Assembly: GCF_900094925.1 (NCBI RefSeq)
Contig: NZ_FMAY01000003.1
Span: 248,001-312,000, forward strand
Reading direction: 5' to 3'
From: Kosakonia oryzendophytica
GTDB taxonomy: Bacteria; Pseudomonadota; Gammaproteobacteria; Enterobacterales; Enterobacteriaceae
Length of the DNA: 64,000 nt
Under the pieces are notes generated by a model. It was given only the letters and a program-made list of their open reading frames with translations. It was not told the origin of the DNA and did not search any database. Shown in pieces: positions 31,139 through 41,310 of the stretch. The translations under genes and the position numbers were made by a program. Each line of letters opens with the position of its first letter. Within the stretch, counting starts at the first letter, position 1.

Positions 31139-32341
31139 ATGCGCATTATTCACACCTCTGACTGGCACCTGGGTCAAAACTTCTACAGCAAGAGCCGCGC
31201 CACTGAACACGCCGCTTTTCTCGACTGGCTGCTGGTTGCGGCGGAAGAGAACCAGGTCGACGCCATTATTGTGGCGGGCGATGTTTTTGACACTGGCTCC
31301 CCGCCCAGCTATGCCCGTGAGCTGTATAACCGTTTTGTGGTCAAACTTCAGCAAACCGGCTGCCAGTTAGTGGTGCTGGCAGGCAACCATGATTCGGTGG
31401 CCACGCTCAACGAATCGAAAGAGATCCTCGCCTATCTGAAAACTACCGTCGTCGCCAGCGCAGGCGTAGAACCTTTCTGGCTTTACCGCCGCAACGGTGA
31501 ACCGGGCGCGATATTTTGCCCGGTGCCCTTCCTGCGCCCGCGCGACCTTCTGGTCAGCCAGGCAGGATTGTCCGGGCAGGAAAAACAGCAACACCTGCTG
31601 GCGGCGATCACCGCGTATTACCAGCAACAATTTACCGCAGCCAGCGAGCTGCGCGGCGATAAACCACTGCCGATCATCGCCAGCGGCCACTTAACCACCG
31701 TCGGTGCCAGTAAAAGCGACGCCGTACGCGATATTTATATCGGCACGCTGGATGCATTCCCGGCGCAGAACTTCCCGCCCGCCGACTATATCGCCCTTGG
31801 GCATATTCATCGGGCGCAAAAGATTGGCGGTGATGAGCGCATCCGCTATTGCGGCTCGCCGATCCCACTCAGTTTTGACGAAACCGGCAAAAGCAAAAGC
31901 GTCAATCTGGTGACCTTTGACGCAGGCAAACTGGTCGACGTTACCGCACTGGATGTTCCCGCCACGCAGGCACTGGCGGTTATCAAAGGCGATTTTGCTG
32001 AGATTTGCCGCCAGCTTGAACAGTGGCGCGACAAACCTGGTGATGCGCCAGTCTGGCTGGATATCGAAATTGTCAGTGCCGAATACCTGGCCGACATGCA
32101 ACGGAAAATCCAGCAGGTGACGGAAGACCTCCCGGTTGAGGTCCTGCTGGTTCGCCGTAGCCGCGAGCAGCGGGAACGCATACTGGCCGGTGAATTGCGT
32201 GAGACCCTCAATGAATTAAAAGTCGAAGAGGTATTTGCCCGTCGCCTCGCACAGGAGGAACTCGACGAGACGCAGCAGGGGCGATTACAGGCGCTGTTCA
32301 GCGAAGCATTGCAGGCGCTGGACGAGGAGAAAGAAGCATGA
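31139..32341 (+). CDS. sbcD: Exonuclease subunit SbcD
   Basis: A 400-aa Mn-dependent nuclease of the Mre11 family. Phosphoesterase motifs are HTSDWHLG (residues 5-12), [13 protein letters not shown] and GHLTT/GHIH further on. With SbcC it opens DNA hairpins and processes protein-blocked double-strand ends. The ATG at 31139 matches K-12 MRI(L)HTSDWHLGQ; the upstream in-frame codons encode a hydrophobic run with no counterpart. It is divergent from phoB, and its last four bases overlap sbcC. Confidence 0.96.
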   Translation: MRIIHTSDWHLGQNFYSKSRATEHAAFLDWLLVAAEENQVDAIIVAGDVFDTGSPPSYARELYNRFVVKLQQTGCQLVVLAGNHDSVATLNESKEILAYLKTTVVASAGVEPFWLYRRNGEPGAIFCPVPFLRPRDLLVSQAGLSGQEKQQHLLAAITAYYQQQFTAASELRGDKPLPIIASGHLTTVGASKSDAVRDIYIGTLDAFPAQNFPPADYIALGHIHRAQKIGGDERIRYCGSPIPLSFDETGKSKSVNLVTFDAGKLVDVTALDVPATQALAVIKGDFAEICRQLEQWRDKPGDAPVWLDIEIVSAEYLADMQRKIQQVTEDLPVEVLLVRRSREQRERILAGELRETLNELKVEEVFARRLAQEELDETQQGRLQALFSEALQALDEEKEA

Positions 32342-35300
32342 AAATTCTCAGTTTGCGGCTGAAAAACCTTAACTCGCTGAAAGGCGAATGGAAAATCGAC
32401 TTCACCGCAGAGCCCTTTGCCAGCAACGGTCTGTTTGCCATTACCGGCGCGACCGGGGCGGGCAAAACCACGCTGCTGGATGCCATCTGCCTGGCGCTGT
32501 ACCACGAAACGCCGCGTCTCAGTACGTTGTCACAATCGCAAAACGATTTAATGACCCGCGACACCGCCGACTGTCTGGCAGAGGTGGAGTTTGAGGTAAA
32601 AGGCGTGGCCTACCGCGCATTCTGGAGCCAGAGTCGCGCCCGCGGTTTGCCGGACGGCAATCTGCAAGCACCGCGTGTGGAGCTGGCCACCTGCGCCGAC
32701 GGGAAAATTCTCGCCGACAAAGTCAAAGATAAACTCGATCTCACTGCCTCGCTGACCGGGCTGGATTACGGGCGCTTTACCCGTTCGATGCTGCTCTCAC
32801 AGGGGCAATTCGCTGCCTTTCTCAATGCGAAACCTCGCGAGCGAGCAGAATTGCTGGAAGAACTGACCGGCACCGAAATTTATGGGCAGATTTCCGCCCG
32901 GGTGTTTGAGAAACACAAAGCGGCAAAAACCCGGCTGGAAACATTACAGGCACAGGCCGAAGGGGTAGTGATACTGAATGATGAGCAACGCCACCAGCTC
33001 GAGCAAGGTTTGCAGGCGCTCACTTCGCAAGAACAGCAGATCATGGCAGAGCTAGGTAGCGCCCAGGCGCAGGCAAACTGGCTGAACCGCGATGGCGAAC
33101 TGCGCGCCGCCAGAGGCCGGGCGCAGGCAGCGTTGGTACAGGCGCAACAGGCGCAGACCCGTGCACAGCCGCAACTGGCCGCGCTGGAACGCGCACAACC
33201 AGCACAACAGCTTCGCCCCCTCTGGGACAGACTGGAAGAACAACGCAACGCACTTCTTCGCACTCGCAACCAGAGCGAAGAAGTAAACACTCGCTTACAG
33301 GCCCGTTTGCTTCAACGTGCACGCATCCGCGCCAGCGCGCTGCAACAGCTCACCACCCTGCAAGCCACGCACAAAACGCTGGAGATCTGGCTGAACGAAC
33401 ATGCGCGTTTCCAGCGTTGGCAAAGCGAGCTGACCGGATGGCGGGCGCTGTTTAATCAATTGGACGATGAGAAAAAGCAGTGGCTGAGTCTGCAACAGCG
33501 CATCCAGAGTCATGAAACCAAACTGCGTACTCTGCCGATCGCCACGCTGGAACTCAGTGTGGAAGAGACAGCCGCTGCCATGCACCAGTGCGCGCAAAAC
33601 CGCCCGCTGCGCCAGCAACTGACCGCTCTGCACGCCCGTTTTGCGCCGCTGCGCAAGCAATTAAGTCTGCGCCAGCAAAGCTTGCTCGACCTGAAGGCTG
33701 AACAGGAGACGCTCAGCGCCGGACTGGCGCGCAAGCGCGAGGTGTATAAAGAAAAAAACCAGCTTTTGAGTGAGGTCACTACCATTTGCGAGCTGGAAAA
33801 CCGCATCAAAGACCTGGAGAGCGAGCGCGCCCGTCTGCAACCGGGTCATCCCTGCCCGCTGTGCGGCGCAACAGAGCACCCGGCAATTGCGCACTATCAG
33901 ACGCTCGAACCGGGTGTTAACCAGGCCCGGCGTAACGCGCTGGATCTGGAAGTCCGCCAGGTCAAAGAGGAAGGCGTTGCGCTCGGCGAGCGGCTGAAAG
34001 GGCTCGCCGAGCGCTATGAAAAAGATGAGCGCGAAATTGCAACGCTGCAACAAGATGAGAAAGCGTTGCTAGAGGCATGGGCGAAAGCCTGTGCAGAGCT
34101 GAACGTGATACTGGAACCGCATCGCGAGCTGACCAGTTGGCAAAGCGCGCAGGACGCGTATGAGCATCAGTTGTATTTGCTCAATCAGCGCCAGACACTG
34201 CAACTTCAGATCCACGAATTAAATCAGCAAAGCGAACATTATCAGCAGGCGGTGGTTCGTCGTCGCACCAGTCTCGCCGAGGCCTTGCAGCCGCTGGCGC
34301 TGAGTCTGCCGCCGGAAGGCGAAGAGGAAGCGTGGCTGGCCGCACGTGCGCAGGAAGCGGATCAGTGGCAACAGCAACAACAACAGCTTGTCGCCCTGCA
34401 TGAGCGCATGGCGTTGCTAACGCCCATTATCGACACGCTCCCCGCCGATGAGATAGCCGTTGATGAACAGACCTTCCCGCTGGAGGGCTGGCGCCAGGTG
34501 CATAATGATTGCATTTCGCTGCACAGCCAATGGCAAACGCTGCAACGCCAGCTTGCCCAGCAGAGCGAAAATGAAAAGACGCTGGAAAACCAGTTTTCCG
34601 ACGCGTTGAAAAACAGTGTGTTTGCCGATCAACAGGCGTTTCTCGCCGCCTTGCTGGATGAGGGCGAACGTCAGCGGCTGGAGCAGTTACGGCAGCAACT
34701 TGAACGCGATTGCCAACAGAAGCAGGCGCTTGCCGCCAGCGCTGAGCAGGCTGTCGCGGCGCACCAGGCGCAACGTCCCGCCGGAATGGACCTCAATAGC
34801 ACAACGGAGAGTGCCAGCTCGGTGCTGGAACAACTCGGTCGCCAGCTACGGGAAAATACCACTCGCCAGGGCGAGTTTCGCCAGCAACTGAAGCAGGATA
34901 GCGATAACCGCCAGCGCCAGATAAACGTATTGCAGGAGATAGAACAGGCCACCGCGCGCTGTGACGATTGGGGGCATCTGAATGCGTTGATCGGCTCCAA
35001 AGAGGGAGATAAGTTCCGCAAATTCGCGCAGGGCTTAACGCTGGATAATCTGGTGTGGCTGGCGAACAATCAGCTGACTCGCCTGCATGGCCGCTATTTG
35101 TTGAAACGCAAAGCCAGCGAAGCGCTGGAACTGGAAGTGGTAGACACCTGGCAGGCGGACGCCGTGCGTGATACGCGCACGCTCTCCGGCGGCGAAAGTT
35201 TCCTGGTCAGCCTGGCGCTGGCACTGGCACTGTCCGACCTGGTGAGTCACAAAACCCGCATCGATTCGCTGTTCCTGGATGAGGGGTTCGGCACCCTGGA

Positions 35301-35484
35301 CAGCGAAACACTGGATACCGCTCTCGATGCCCTGGACGCCCTCAATGCCAGCGGCAAGACCATTGGCGTTATCAGCCACGTCGAAGCAATGAAAGAGCGT
35401 ATTCCGGTGCAGATCAAAGTGAAGAAGATCAACGGCCTGGGTTACAGCAAACTCGACGGCAAATACGCGGTGTTGTCGCGCTGA
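32338..35484 (+). CDS. sbcC: Exonuclease subunit SbcC
   Basis: A 1048-aa SMC-like ATPase partner of SbcD. Walker A is GATGAGKTT at 37-45. Long coiled-coil arms (about 180-480 and 530-880) flank the zinc hook CPLC at 506-509, and the signature LSGGESF and Walker [13 protein letters not shown] lie near the C-terminus. Length equals the E. coli protein. It is translated from the ATGA overlap with sbcD. Confidence 0.97.
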   Translation: MKILSLRLKNLNSLKGEWKIDFTAEPFASNGLFAITGATGAGKTTLLDAICLALYHETPRLSTLSQSQNDLMTRDTADCLAEVEFEVKGVAYRAFWSQSRARGLPDGNLQAPRVELATCADGKILADKVKDKLDLTASLTGLDYGRFTRSMLLSQGQFAAFLNAKPRERAELLEELTGTEIYGQISARVFEKHKAAKTRLETLQAQAEGVVILNDEQRHQLEQGLQALTSQEQQIMAELGSAQAQANWLNRDGELRAARGRAQAALVQAQQAQTRAQPQLAALERAQPAQQLRPLWDRLEEQRNALLRTRNQSEEVNTRLQARLLQRARIRASALQQLTTLQATHKTLEIWLNEHARFQRWQSELTGWRALFNQLDDEKKQWLSLQQRIQSHETKLRTLPIATLELSVEETAAAMHQCAQNRPLRQQLTALHARFAPLRKQLSLRQQSLLDLKAEQETLSAGLARKREVYKEKNQLLSEVTTICELENRIKDLESERARLQPGHPCPLCGATEHPAIAHYQTLEPGVNQARRNALDLEVRQVKEEGVALGERLKGLAERYEKDEREIATLQQDEKALLEAWAKACAELNVILEPHRELTSWQSAQDAYEHQLYLLNQRQTLQLQIHELNQQSEHYQQAVVRRRTSLAEALQPLALSLPPEGEEEAWLAARAQEADQWQQQQQQLVALHERMALLTPIIDTLPADEIAVDEQTFPLEGWRQVHNDCISLHSQWQTLQRQLAQQSENEKTLENQFSDALKNSVFADQQAFLAALLDEGERQRLEQLRQQLERDCQQKQALAASAEQAVAAHQAQRPAGMDLNSTTESASSVLEQLGRQLRENTTRQGEFRQQLKQDSDNRQRQINVLQEIEQATARCDDWGHLNALIGSKEGDKFRKFAQGLTLDNLVWLANNQLTRLHGRYLLKRKASEALELEVVDTWQADAVRDTRTLSGGESFLVSLALALALSDLVSHKTRIDSLFLDEGFGTLDSETLDTALDALDALNASGKTIGVISHVEAMKERIPVQIKVKKINGLGYSKLDGKYAVLSR

Positions 35485-35487
35485 CGG

Positions 35488-35521
35488 GCAGGCCTGATAA
35501 GCAAAGTGCCATCAGGCCTGC
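35488..35521. terminator. Hairpin between convergent sbcC and mak
   Basis: A perfect 11-bp stem, GCAGGCCTGAT / ATCAGGCCTGC, starts four bases past the sbcC stop. No T-tract follows, so termination strength is uncertain. Confidence 0.5.
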
Positions 35522-35540
35522 ACACTCATACACTCACTGA

Positions 35541-36449
35541 TTACTCGCCCAGCGGCCATAACCAGGCCGCGCCACGCACGCCGCTGGAATCGCCGTGCAG
35601 CGCCTTACGGATCGGGGTCTCGCACTCGCCGCCAAAGACCCAGTTTTTCACCAACCCTGGCACCGTTTGGTACAGACGATCCACGTTGCTCATCCCACCA
35701 CCGAGTACAATCACATCCGGATCGAGAATATTGACCACATGCGCCAGCGACTTGGCAAGCCGTAGCTCATAACGGCTCAACGCTAACTCCGCCACCGGAT
35801 CCTGCGCTTCCGCCAGACGAATAATCTCGCTTCCCTTTAACGGCTGCCCCCCCAAACGGTGGTAATCGGTTGCAAAACCGGTGCCGGAAATAAACGTCTC
35901 AATACACCCCTGTTTACCACAATAGCAGGAGACTTCAGCGCGATAACGTAGCTCGTCGTCATCCATCCACGGCAGCGGATTATGCCCCCACTCTCCCGCG
36001 GTGCCATTACCCCCAATGTGTGAATGCCCGTTAATCGCAATACCGGAACCGCAACCGGTGCCGATAATCACAGCGAAAACGGTATGCTCGCCTGCCGCTG
36101 CGCCATCCACGGCTTCAGATACCGCCAGGCAGTTAGCGTCATTGGCCAGTCGCACTTCACGGTTCAGCCGCTGACTCAAATCCCTGTCGAACGGTTTACC
36201 GTTAAGCCACGTGGAGTTCGCATTTTTCACCACCCCGGTGTAGGGCGAAATCGACCCCGGGATCCCCATACCGACCGTGCCGCTCTGGCCCGTCTCTTTT
36301 TCCGTCAGATCCACCAACGAAGCAATCAGCTCTATGGTTTGCAGATAATCATGCGGCGTGGGCTGACGATGGCGAAATAACACGTTGCCGCTGTCGTCCA
36401 GCGCAATAATTTCTGTTTTTGTCCCACCTAAATCGATACCGATACGCAC
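35541..36449 (-). CDS. mak: Fructokinase/mannokinase of the ROK family
   Basis: A 302-aa ATP-dependent sugar kinase, K-12 Mak (manno(fructo)kinase). It shows the N-terminal phosphate motif [10 protein letters not shown], the ROK zinc motif with [15 protein letters not shown], and the catalytic aspartate region GHNPLPW. The start is a GTG at 36449, six bases after AGGAG, matching the K-12 protein start (M)RIGIDLGG. K-12 carries araJ between sbcC and mak; it is absent here. Confidence 0.95.
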   Translation of the reverse strand: MRIGIDLGGTKTEIIALDDSGNVLFRHRQPTPHDYLQTIELIASLVDLTEKETGQSGTVGMGIPGSISPYTGVVKNANSTWLNGKPFDRDLSQRLNREVRLANDANCLAVSEAVDGAAAGEHTVFAVIIGTGCGSGIAINGHSHIGGNGTAGEWGHNPLPWMDDDELRYRAEVSCYCGKQGCIETFISGTGFATDYHRLGGQPLKGSEIIRLAEAQDPVAELALSRYELRLAKSLAHVVNILDPDVIVLGGGMSNVDRLYQTVPGLVKNWVFGGECETPIRKALHGDSSGVRGAAWLWPLGE

Positions 36450-36548
36450 ATCAAACTCCTCATAGTGGACCACGCATTAGCAATGCAACGACGACAACAA
36501 TTCGCTATCATGCCCGCTGCATTTAACGACAAGGCCGTGGAAAAAATC

Positions 36549-37460
36549 ATGCTGTGGTTCAAAAATTTAATGGTATACCGTCTCAGCCGCGATGTTGCGC
36601 TGCGTGCGGAAGAGATGGAAAAACAGCTTGCCCCACTATCGTTTACTCCATGCGGTAGTCAGGATATGGCGAAAACCGGATGGGTTCCACCGATGGGTTC
36701 ACACAGCGACGCGCTGACCCATACCGCTAATGGCCAGATTGTTATCTGCGCCCGCAAAGAAGAAAAAATTCTACCGACGCCGGTGGTCAAGCAAGCACTG
36801 GAAGCCAAAATTTCCCGTCTCGAAGCTGAACAGGGCCGTAAACTGAAAAAAACGGAAAAAGACTCCCTGAAAGATGAAGTGCTGCACTCCCTGTTGCCGC
36901 GCGCGTTCAGCCGCTTCAGCCAGACCATGATGTGGATCGACACCGTCAACGGCTTAATTATGGTTGACTGCGCCAGCGCCAAAAAAGCGGAAGATACGCT
37001 GGCATTGCTGCGTAAAAGCCTCGGTTCTCTGCCGGTGGTTCCGCTGGCGATGGAGAACCCGATTGAACTGACGCTAACCGAGTGGGTCCGCTCCGGCACT
37101 GTTGCACAAGGGTTTCAGTTACTGGATGAAGCTGAACTCAAAGCGATGCTGGAAGATGGCGGCGTGATCCGCGCGAAAAAACAGGATCTGGTGAGTGACG
37201 AAATCGCCGTTCATATTGAAGCCGGCAAGGTGGTCACTAAACTGGCTCTCGACTGGCAGCAACGCATCCAGTTCCTGATGTGCGACGATGGTTCCATTAA
37301 GCGCCTGAAGTTCTCTGACGAACTGCGCGATCAGAACGAAGATATCGACCGGGATGATTATGCGCAGCGCTTTGATGCCGATTTTATTCTGATGACCGGC
37401 GAGCTGGCGGCATTGATTCAAAATCTGGTGGAAGGTTTAGGCGGCGAAGCGCAACGCTAA
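36549..37460 (+). CDS. rdgC: Recombination-associated protein RdgC
   Basis: A 303-aa DNA-binding protein that forms a ring-shaped dimer around duplex DNA and restrains RecA. It begins [27 protein letters not shown] and matches E. coli RdgC in length, including the basic stretch near [11 protein letters not shown]. It is divergent from mak with about 100 bases between starts. The chosen ATG excludes 28 upstream codons that are not conserved. Confidence 0.96.
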   Translation: MLWFKNLMVYRLSRDVALRAEEMEKQLAPLSFTPCGSQDMAKTGWVPPMGSHSDALTHTANGQIVICARKEEKILPTPVVKQALEAKISRLEAEQGRKLKKTEKDSLKDEVLHSLLPRAFSRFSQTMMWIDTVNGLIMVDCASAKKAEDTLALLRKSLGSLPVVPLAMENPIELTLTEWVRSGTVAQGFQLLDEAELKAMLEDGGVIRAKKQDLVSDEIAVHIEAGKVVTKLALDWQQRIQFLMCDDGSIKRLKFSDELRDQNEDIDRDDYAQRFDADFILMTGELAALIQNLVEGLGGEAQR

Positions 37461-37469
37461 ACCGCTCTT

Positions 37470-37541
37470 GCCGGATGGCGCGCCACCTTATCAATCCTGC
37501 ACAATGACGTGCAGGTCAGCTAAGGCGGAGTCGTCATCCGG
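37470..37541. repeat. Inverted REP-like pair between rdgC and ppnP
   Basis: GCCGGATGGCG at 37470-37480 and its near-complement CGTCATCCGGC at about 37531-37541 face each other, with a second perfect hairpin CCTGCAC/GTGCAGG at 37496-37515 inside. This is the layout of a bacterial interspersed mosaic element, common between convergent enterobacterial genes. Confidence 0.7.
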
Positions 37542-37550
37542 CGGCATGAT

Positions 37551-37847
<297 letters not shown>

Positions 37848-37921
37848 TTAAAAAATGTATGAAAAAACAATATAGAGGCCGTGCTTTGCTTCTGTCACGC
37901 GAAATTGCGCAGTACTGCGGC

Positions 37922-38599
37922 CTAGACCAGCAGTTCTGACGCGAGGCGCGCCGCCAGTACATTAGATAATAAAACCGGAACATCCAGCGCTTTCTGGAGT
38001 AAATCGCGGTGCTTCTGATGGAAACCGAGACAATCGAGCATTAACACATCTGCGCCTTGCTCCAGTAGCGTCTTTCCGGCGCTGATCAATTCAGACTCTG
38101 TCGCCAGCCAGGGATGGGCCAGCACATAGTAAGGCTCGTTTTCCAGCACCTGCCATTTTCTTTTTTGCTGCGCCATCAATTCCGGGATCGGCACCATTAC
38201 GCCGACCTGGTGGCCATCGACAATGGAGGCCACCAGAGGAGGGATAATGCGCTGCGGCTCTACGAGGATGGCATTACGCGCGACCAGCCCCTGAATATCT
38301 GCCGTACTCAGTAACAGGATCACATCGTAACCCTGGTTATCCAGCACTTCGATGATGCTTTGCAGGTCGCGCTCGACTTTTGCGCGAGAGAGCATTCCCA
38401 GGCTGTCATCCTGCAAACGCGTAGGAATAGCGACGTCGCCTGCTTCAACGCGATATTCACTGCGCACCTCATCGGGAGACATTTTACCCAACAGGCTGAT
38501 ATGGGTGATCTGCTGCGCTGACACATGCTCTGTCAGGAGCGGTAAGGTCTCTTCTACCGGCACCACACCAATGGTGAGGATCGCCAAAGTCGCACTCAT
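37922..38599 (-). CDS. aroM: AroM family protein
   Basis: A 225-aa protein of the AroM family, structurally related to Asp/Glu racemases, with no established reaction. It begins [22 protein letters not shown], and the length equals E. coli AroM. In E. coli it is the last gene of the TyrR/TrpR-regulated aroL-yaiA-aroM operon. The same order holds here, with a 218-base spacer after yaiA that contains a small hairpin (38735-38753). Confidence 0.93.
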   Translation of the reverse strand: MSATLAILTIGVVPVEETLPLLTEHVSAQQITHISLLGKMSPDEVRSEYRVEAGDVAIPTRLQDDSLGMLSRAKVERDLQSIIEVLDNQGYDVILLLSTADIQGLVARNAILVEPQRIIPPLVASIVDGHQVGVMVPIPELMAQQKRKWQVLENEPYYVLAHPWLATESELISAGKTLLEQGADVLMLDCLGFHQKHRDLLQKALDVPVLLSNVLAARLASELLV

Positions 38600-38817
38600 T
38601 CTGCTTTCCGCCTTTCAATCATTCTGACTGCTTATGCGTTAACCACTGCCATCGCAGATGCCACTGCACGTAGGGCAAACGGACCGCTCCCGTGTTCATG
38701 TAGATTCCAGTAATTAATGAAATATACCAACTGAGGGGCGATCAGCCAGCCCCAAAATGTGACGTAAGCCCGTTTCTAAAATTTTCAGAAAATAATACCG
38801 CTGGTTGACTATCCGGC

Positions 38818-39009
38818 TTAGGTTTTCTCCGGATCTTCATAGCGTTTTTTAGCATCCAGCGCTTCCTGTTCGGTAGGATGCTCACTGATTAATGCATCGG
38901 GCTTAGGATGATCTGCTCGTAGCTGGTACCAGGTAACCGTCTGAGTACCTGTACCTTTTTCAACGGCAACAATGCGGGCTTCACGCGGATAGGGTGGTTT
39001 CGTCGGCAT
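38818..39009 (-). CDS. yaiA: Small protein YaiA
   Basis: A 63-aa conserved protein of unknown function, [19 protein letters not shown]..., very close to E. coli YaiA. The ATG at 39009 follows AAGGAAGAGCT; the in-frame codons further upstream are not conserved. It lies 50 bases downstream of aroL in the same operon. Confidence 0.92.
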   Translation of the reverse strand: MPTKPPYPREARIVAVEKGTGTQTVTWYQLRADHPKPDALISEHPTEQEALDAKKRYEDPEKT

Positions 39010-39059
39010 AGCTCTTCCTTTTTTATCGGTCGGGCTATTAAGTATAGACAAACGTTTCG

Positions 39060-39584
39060 CTAACTGGCGCGAGCCAGCTGTAATGCCGCTTCAATGTCCG
39101 TCACCACCTGCTCCGGCGGGAGTGCGGCATCCACCACATAGTGTGCAGCTTCACGGTATAGCGCATCGCGGAGCGCCAGCACTTCACTCACCTCTTCGCT
39201 GATCGGCTTGCCGGTTAGCGTTGGGCGCTGCCCCTCTTCCGGGAAAGCTTCCAGCCGATCGGCCAGTACAGACACCGGTGCACACAGATAGATCACCACA
39301 CCCTTTTCACGCATAAAACGGCGGTTATATTCGCTAAGAACAATGCCGCCTCCGGTGGCGATCACCCGCGCGGGCGCGGTTACCGCCTCCAGCGCCGCCG
39401 TTTCTTTTGCCCGAAATCCATCCCACCCTTCATTATCAACAATGGTCGCAATACTTTGCTTAACCTCTTCCTGCAACCAGTGATCGGTATCGATAAACTC
39501 ACATCCCTGCGCCAGCGCCAGCGCCAGGCCCACGGTGGTTTTACCGCAACCGCGTGCGCCAACTAAAAAAATGGGTAGCGTCAT
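39060..39584 (-). CDS. aroL: Shikimate kinase 2
   Basis: A 174-aa kinase that phosphorylates shikimate in the chorismate pathway. The Walker A motif GARGCGKTT begins at residue 9, the substrate-binding DTDHW is near 32, and [11 protein letters not shown] is near 79. The ATG at 39584 gives the K-12 length; an upstream in-frame ATG adds an arginine-rich stretch that is probably not translated. It is regulated by TyrR and TrpR in E. coli, and matching sites are visible upstream. Confidence 0.96.
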   Translation of the reverse strand: MTLPIFLVGARGCGKTTVGLALALAQGCEFIDTDHWLQEEVKQSIATIVDNEGWDGFRAKETAALEAVTAPARVIATGGGIVLSEYNRRFMREKGVVIYLCAPVSVLADRLEAFPEEGQRPTLTGKPISEEVSEVLALRDALYREAAHYVVDAALPPEQVVTDIEAALQLARAS

Positions 39585-39641
39585 GAACTGGTGTTTCCTC
39601 CGGGTCCTACGCAACACAGGACGGATAATGAGACAGCGAAT

Positions 39642-39660
39642 GATACCACTTAACTAGTAC
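39642..39660 (-). promoter_or_regulatory. TrpR operator upstream of aroL
   Basis: On the minus strand GTACTAGTTAAGTGGTATC fits the trp operator palindrome GTACTAGTTAACTAGTAC in its left half fully and its right half partly. In E. coli aroL is a TrpR target. Confidence 0.65.
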
Positions 39661-39669
39661 AATATTCAC

Positions 39670-39687
39670 CGTAAAATTTACGTTACA
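39670..39687 (-). promoter_or_regulatory. TyrR box upstream of aroL
   Basis: On the minus strand TGTAACGTAAATTTTACG fits the TyrR pattern TGTAAA-N6-TTTACA with two mismatches. It lies just upstream of the TrpR site, as in the E. coli aroL control region. Confidence 0.6.
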
Positions 39688-39856
39688 CTTTTATGTCCAC
39701 CACGGAGGATAATCTCATTTCACCCAGAGCTGATAACGAGTGTGGCTGTAAAGATTACGTGGCAACATATGTAGCGGCAACATTACTGAATGTATCACAG
39801 GCTGGCAAGCCCGCAAGGCGGCAAACCATACCCTGTTACGCGAGGTTGTGCAAAAA

Positions 39857-40318
39857 TTATTCTGTCTGGCGGCGCTTAACTTCCAGCAGCCATTTATCCA
39901 GTTGCGCGGCGAACTGCTGACGATCCCGCTGCGAGAGGCTATCCGGGCCGCCTGTCTGGATACCGCTGGCACGCAGCGTATCCATAAAATCACGCAGGGT
40001 CAGTTTTTCACGAATGGTGGCTTCAGTATAGCGTTCACCGCGCGGGTTCAGCGCCGCAGCGCCTTTGGCCAGCACTTCCGCCGCCAGGGGAATATCCGCC
40101 GTGATCACCAAATCCTCTGCGCTACACAGCCGCACAATTTCGTTATCGGCCACATCAAACCCTGCCGGCACTCTCAACGTGCGGATCACTCGCGACGGTG
40201 GGACGCGCAAACTCTGGTTAGCCACCAGCGTAAGGGGGGTTTGCGTGCGCTCAGCGGCGCGGAATAAAATCTCTTTGATCACGTTCGGACAGGCGTCCGC
40301 ATCGACCCAAATCGCCAT
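39857..40318 (-). CDS. yaiI: UPF0178 family protein YaiI
   Basis: A 153-aa conserved protein of the YaiI/YqxD family, which has a NYN/PIN-like nuclease fold. It begins [25 protein letters not shown], with acidic residues DADAC and [13 protein letters not shown] typical of the family. The activity has not been demonstrated. It is divergent from proC (144 bases between starts) and upstream of aroL. Confidence 0.92.
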   Translation of the reverse strand: MAIWVDADACPNVIKEILFRAAERTQTPLTLVANQSLRVPPSRVIRTLRVPAGFDVADNEIVRLCSAEDLVITADIPLAAEVLAKGAAALNPRGERYTEATIREKLTLRDFMDTLRASGIQTGGPDSLSQRDRQQFAAQLDKWLLEVKRRQTE

Positions 40319-40462
40319 AGTTGCTCCTTTTGATTGCGCTGCATTGTCGCTTTAATTCCCCGTCGGGGAAAGTCGCGCGATCGTCGCAGAAGCTTTAGCC
40401 CTGCGCGGAAATCCACGTTAAGCTATATGCCACAAGCAATTACAAGCAGAGAGACAGACGTG

Positions 40463-41269
40463 ATGGAAAAAAAAATCGGTTTTATCGGCTGCGGTAACAT
40501 GGGTAAGGCGATCCTCGGTGGCCTGATTTCCAGCGGCCAGGTTCTGCCAGGACAAATCTGGGTGTACACCCCGTCACCCGATAAAGTCGCCGCCCTGCAC
40601 GATCAGTTTGGCATCAATGCGGCGCAAAGCGCGCAGGAAGTGGCGCAGATCGCCGACATCGTCTTTGGTGCCGTTAAGCCGAACATCATGGTGAAAGTGC
40701 TGAGTGAAGTAGCGTCCAGCCTGAATAAAGAGACGCTGGTTGTCTCAATTGCCGCCGGCGTGACGCTCGATCAACTGGCGCGCGCACTCGGCCACGATCG
40801 TAAAATTGTGCGTGCTATGCCGAATACTCCCTCGCTGGTGAACGCCGGGATGACCTCCATTACGCCAAACGCCCTTGTGACGCCGGAAGAGACCGCTGAT
40901 GTCCTCAATATCTTCCGCTGCTTTGGTGAAGCCGAAGTGATTGCCGAACCGATGATCCACCCGGTCGTCGGCGTGAGCGGTTCCGCGCCCGCTTACGTAT
41001 TTATGTTTATCGAAGCGATGGCGGATGCTGCTGTGTTGGGTGGGATGCCGCGCGCGCAGGCTTACAAATTTGCCGCACAGGCGGTCATGGGCTCAGCCAA
41101 AATGGTGCTGGAAACCGGTAAACACCCGGGCGAGCTGAAAGATATGGTCTGCTCCCCTGGCGGCACCACCATCGAAGCGGTAAAAGTACTGGAAGAGAAA
41201 GGCTTCCGTTCGGCGGTCATTGAGGCCATCGAAGCCTGCATGGCAAAGTCCGATAAACTCAGCAAGTAA
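40463..41269 (+). CDS. proC: Pyrroline-5-carboxylate reductase
   Basis: A 268-aa NAD(P)H-dependent enzyme that makes proline from 1-pyrroline-5-carboxylate, the last step of the pathway. The Rossmann motif IGFIGCGNMG is at residues 5-14, and the signature GVSGSAPAYVFMFIEAMADAA-like segment is near 170. The start at 40463 gives MEKKIGFIGCG as in E. coli. It is monocistronic; a hairpin follows the stop. Confidence 0.97.
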   Translation: MEKKIGFIGCGNMGKAILGGLISSGQVLPGQIWVYTPSPDKVAALHDQFGINAAQSAQEVAQIADIVFGAVKPNIMVKVLSEVASSLNKETLVVSIAAGVTLDQLARALGHDRKIVRAMPNTPSLVNAGMTSITPNALVTPEETADVLNIFRCFGEAEVIAEPMIHPVVGVSGSAPAYVFMFIEAMADAAVLGGMPRAQAYKFAAQAVMGSAKMVLETGKHPGELKDMVCSPGGTTIEAVKVLEEKGFRSAVIEAIEACMAKSDKLSK

Positions 41270-41275
41270 CTCGTC

Positions 41276-41301
41276 CCCTCTCCCCAACGGGGAGAGGGTT
41301 T
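41276..41301 (+). terminator. Hairpin terminator after proC (CCCTCTCCCC family)
   Basis: A perfect 10-bp stem CCCTCTCCCC / GGGGAGAGGG with loop AAC and TTT after it, seven bases past the proC stop. Related hairpins follow hemB and the acyltransferase gene. Confidence 0.65.
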
Positions 41302-41310
41302 CAGCGCCTG

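Noticed and set aside
39693-39920. 75-codon frame opposite the aroL promoter, overlapping the 3' end of yaiI
   Set aside because: No ribosome site before its ATG, its 3' part is antisense to yaiI, and the sequence shows no domain. It is worth a look only if transcription is seen.
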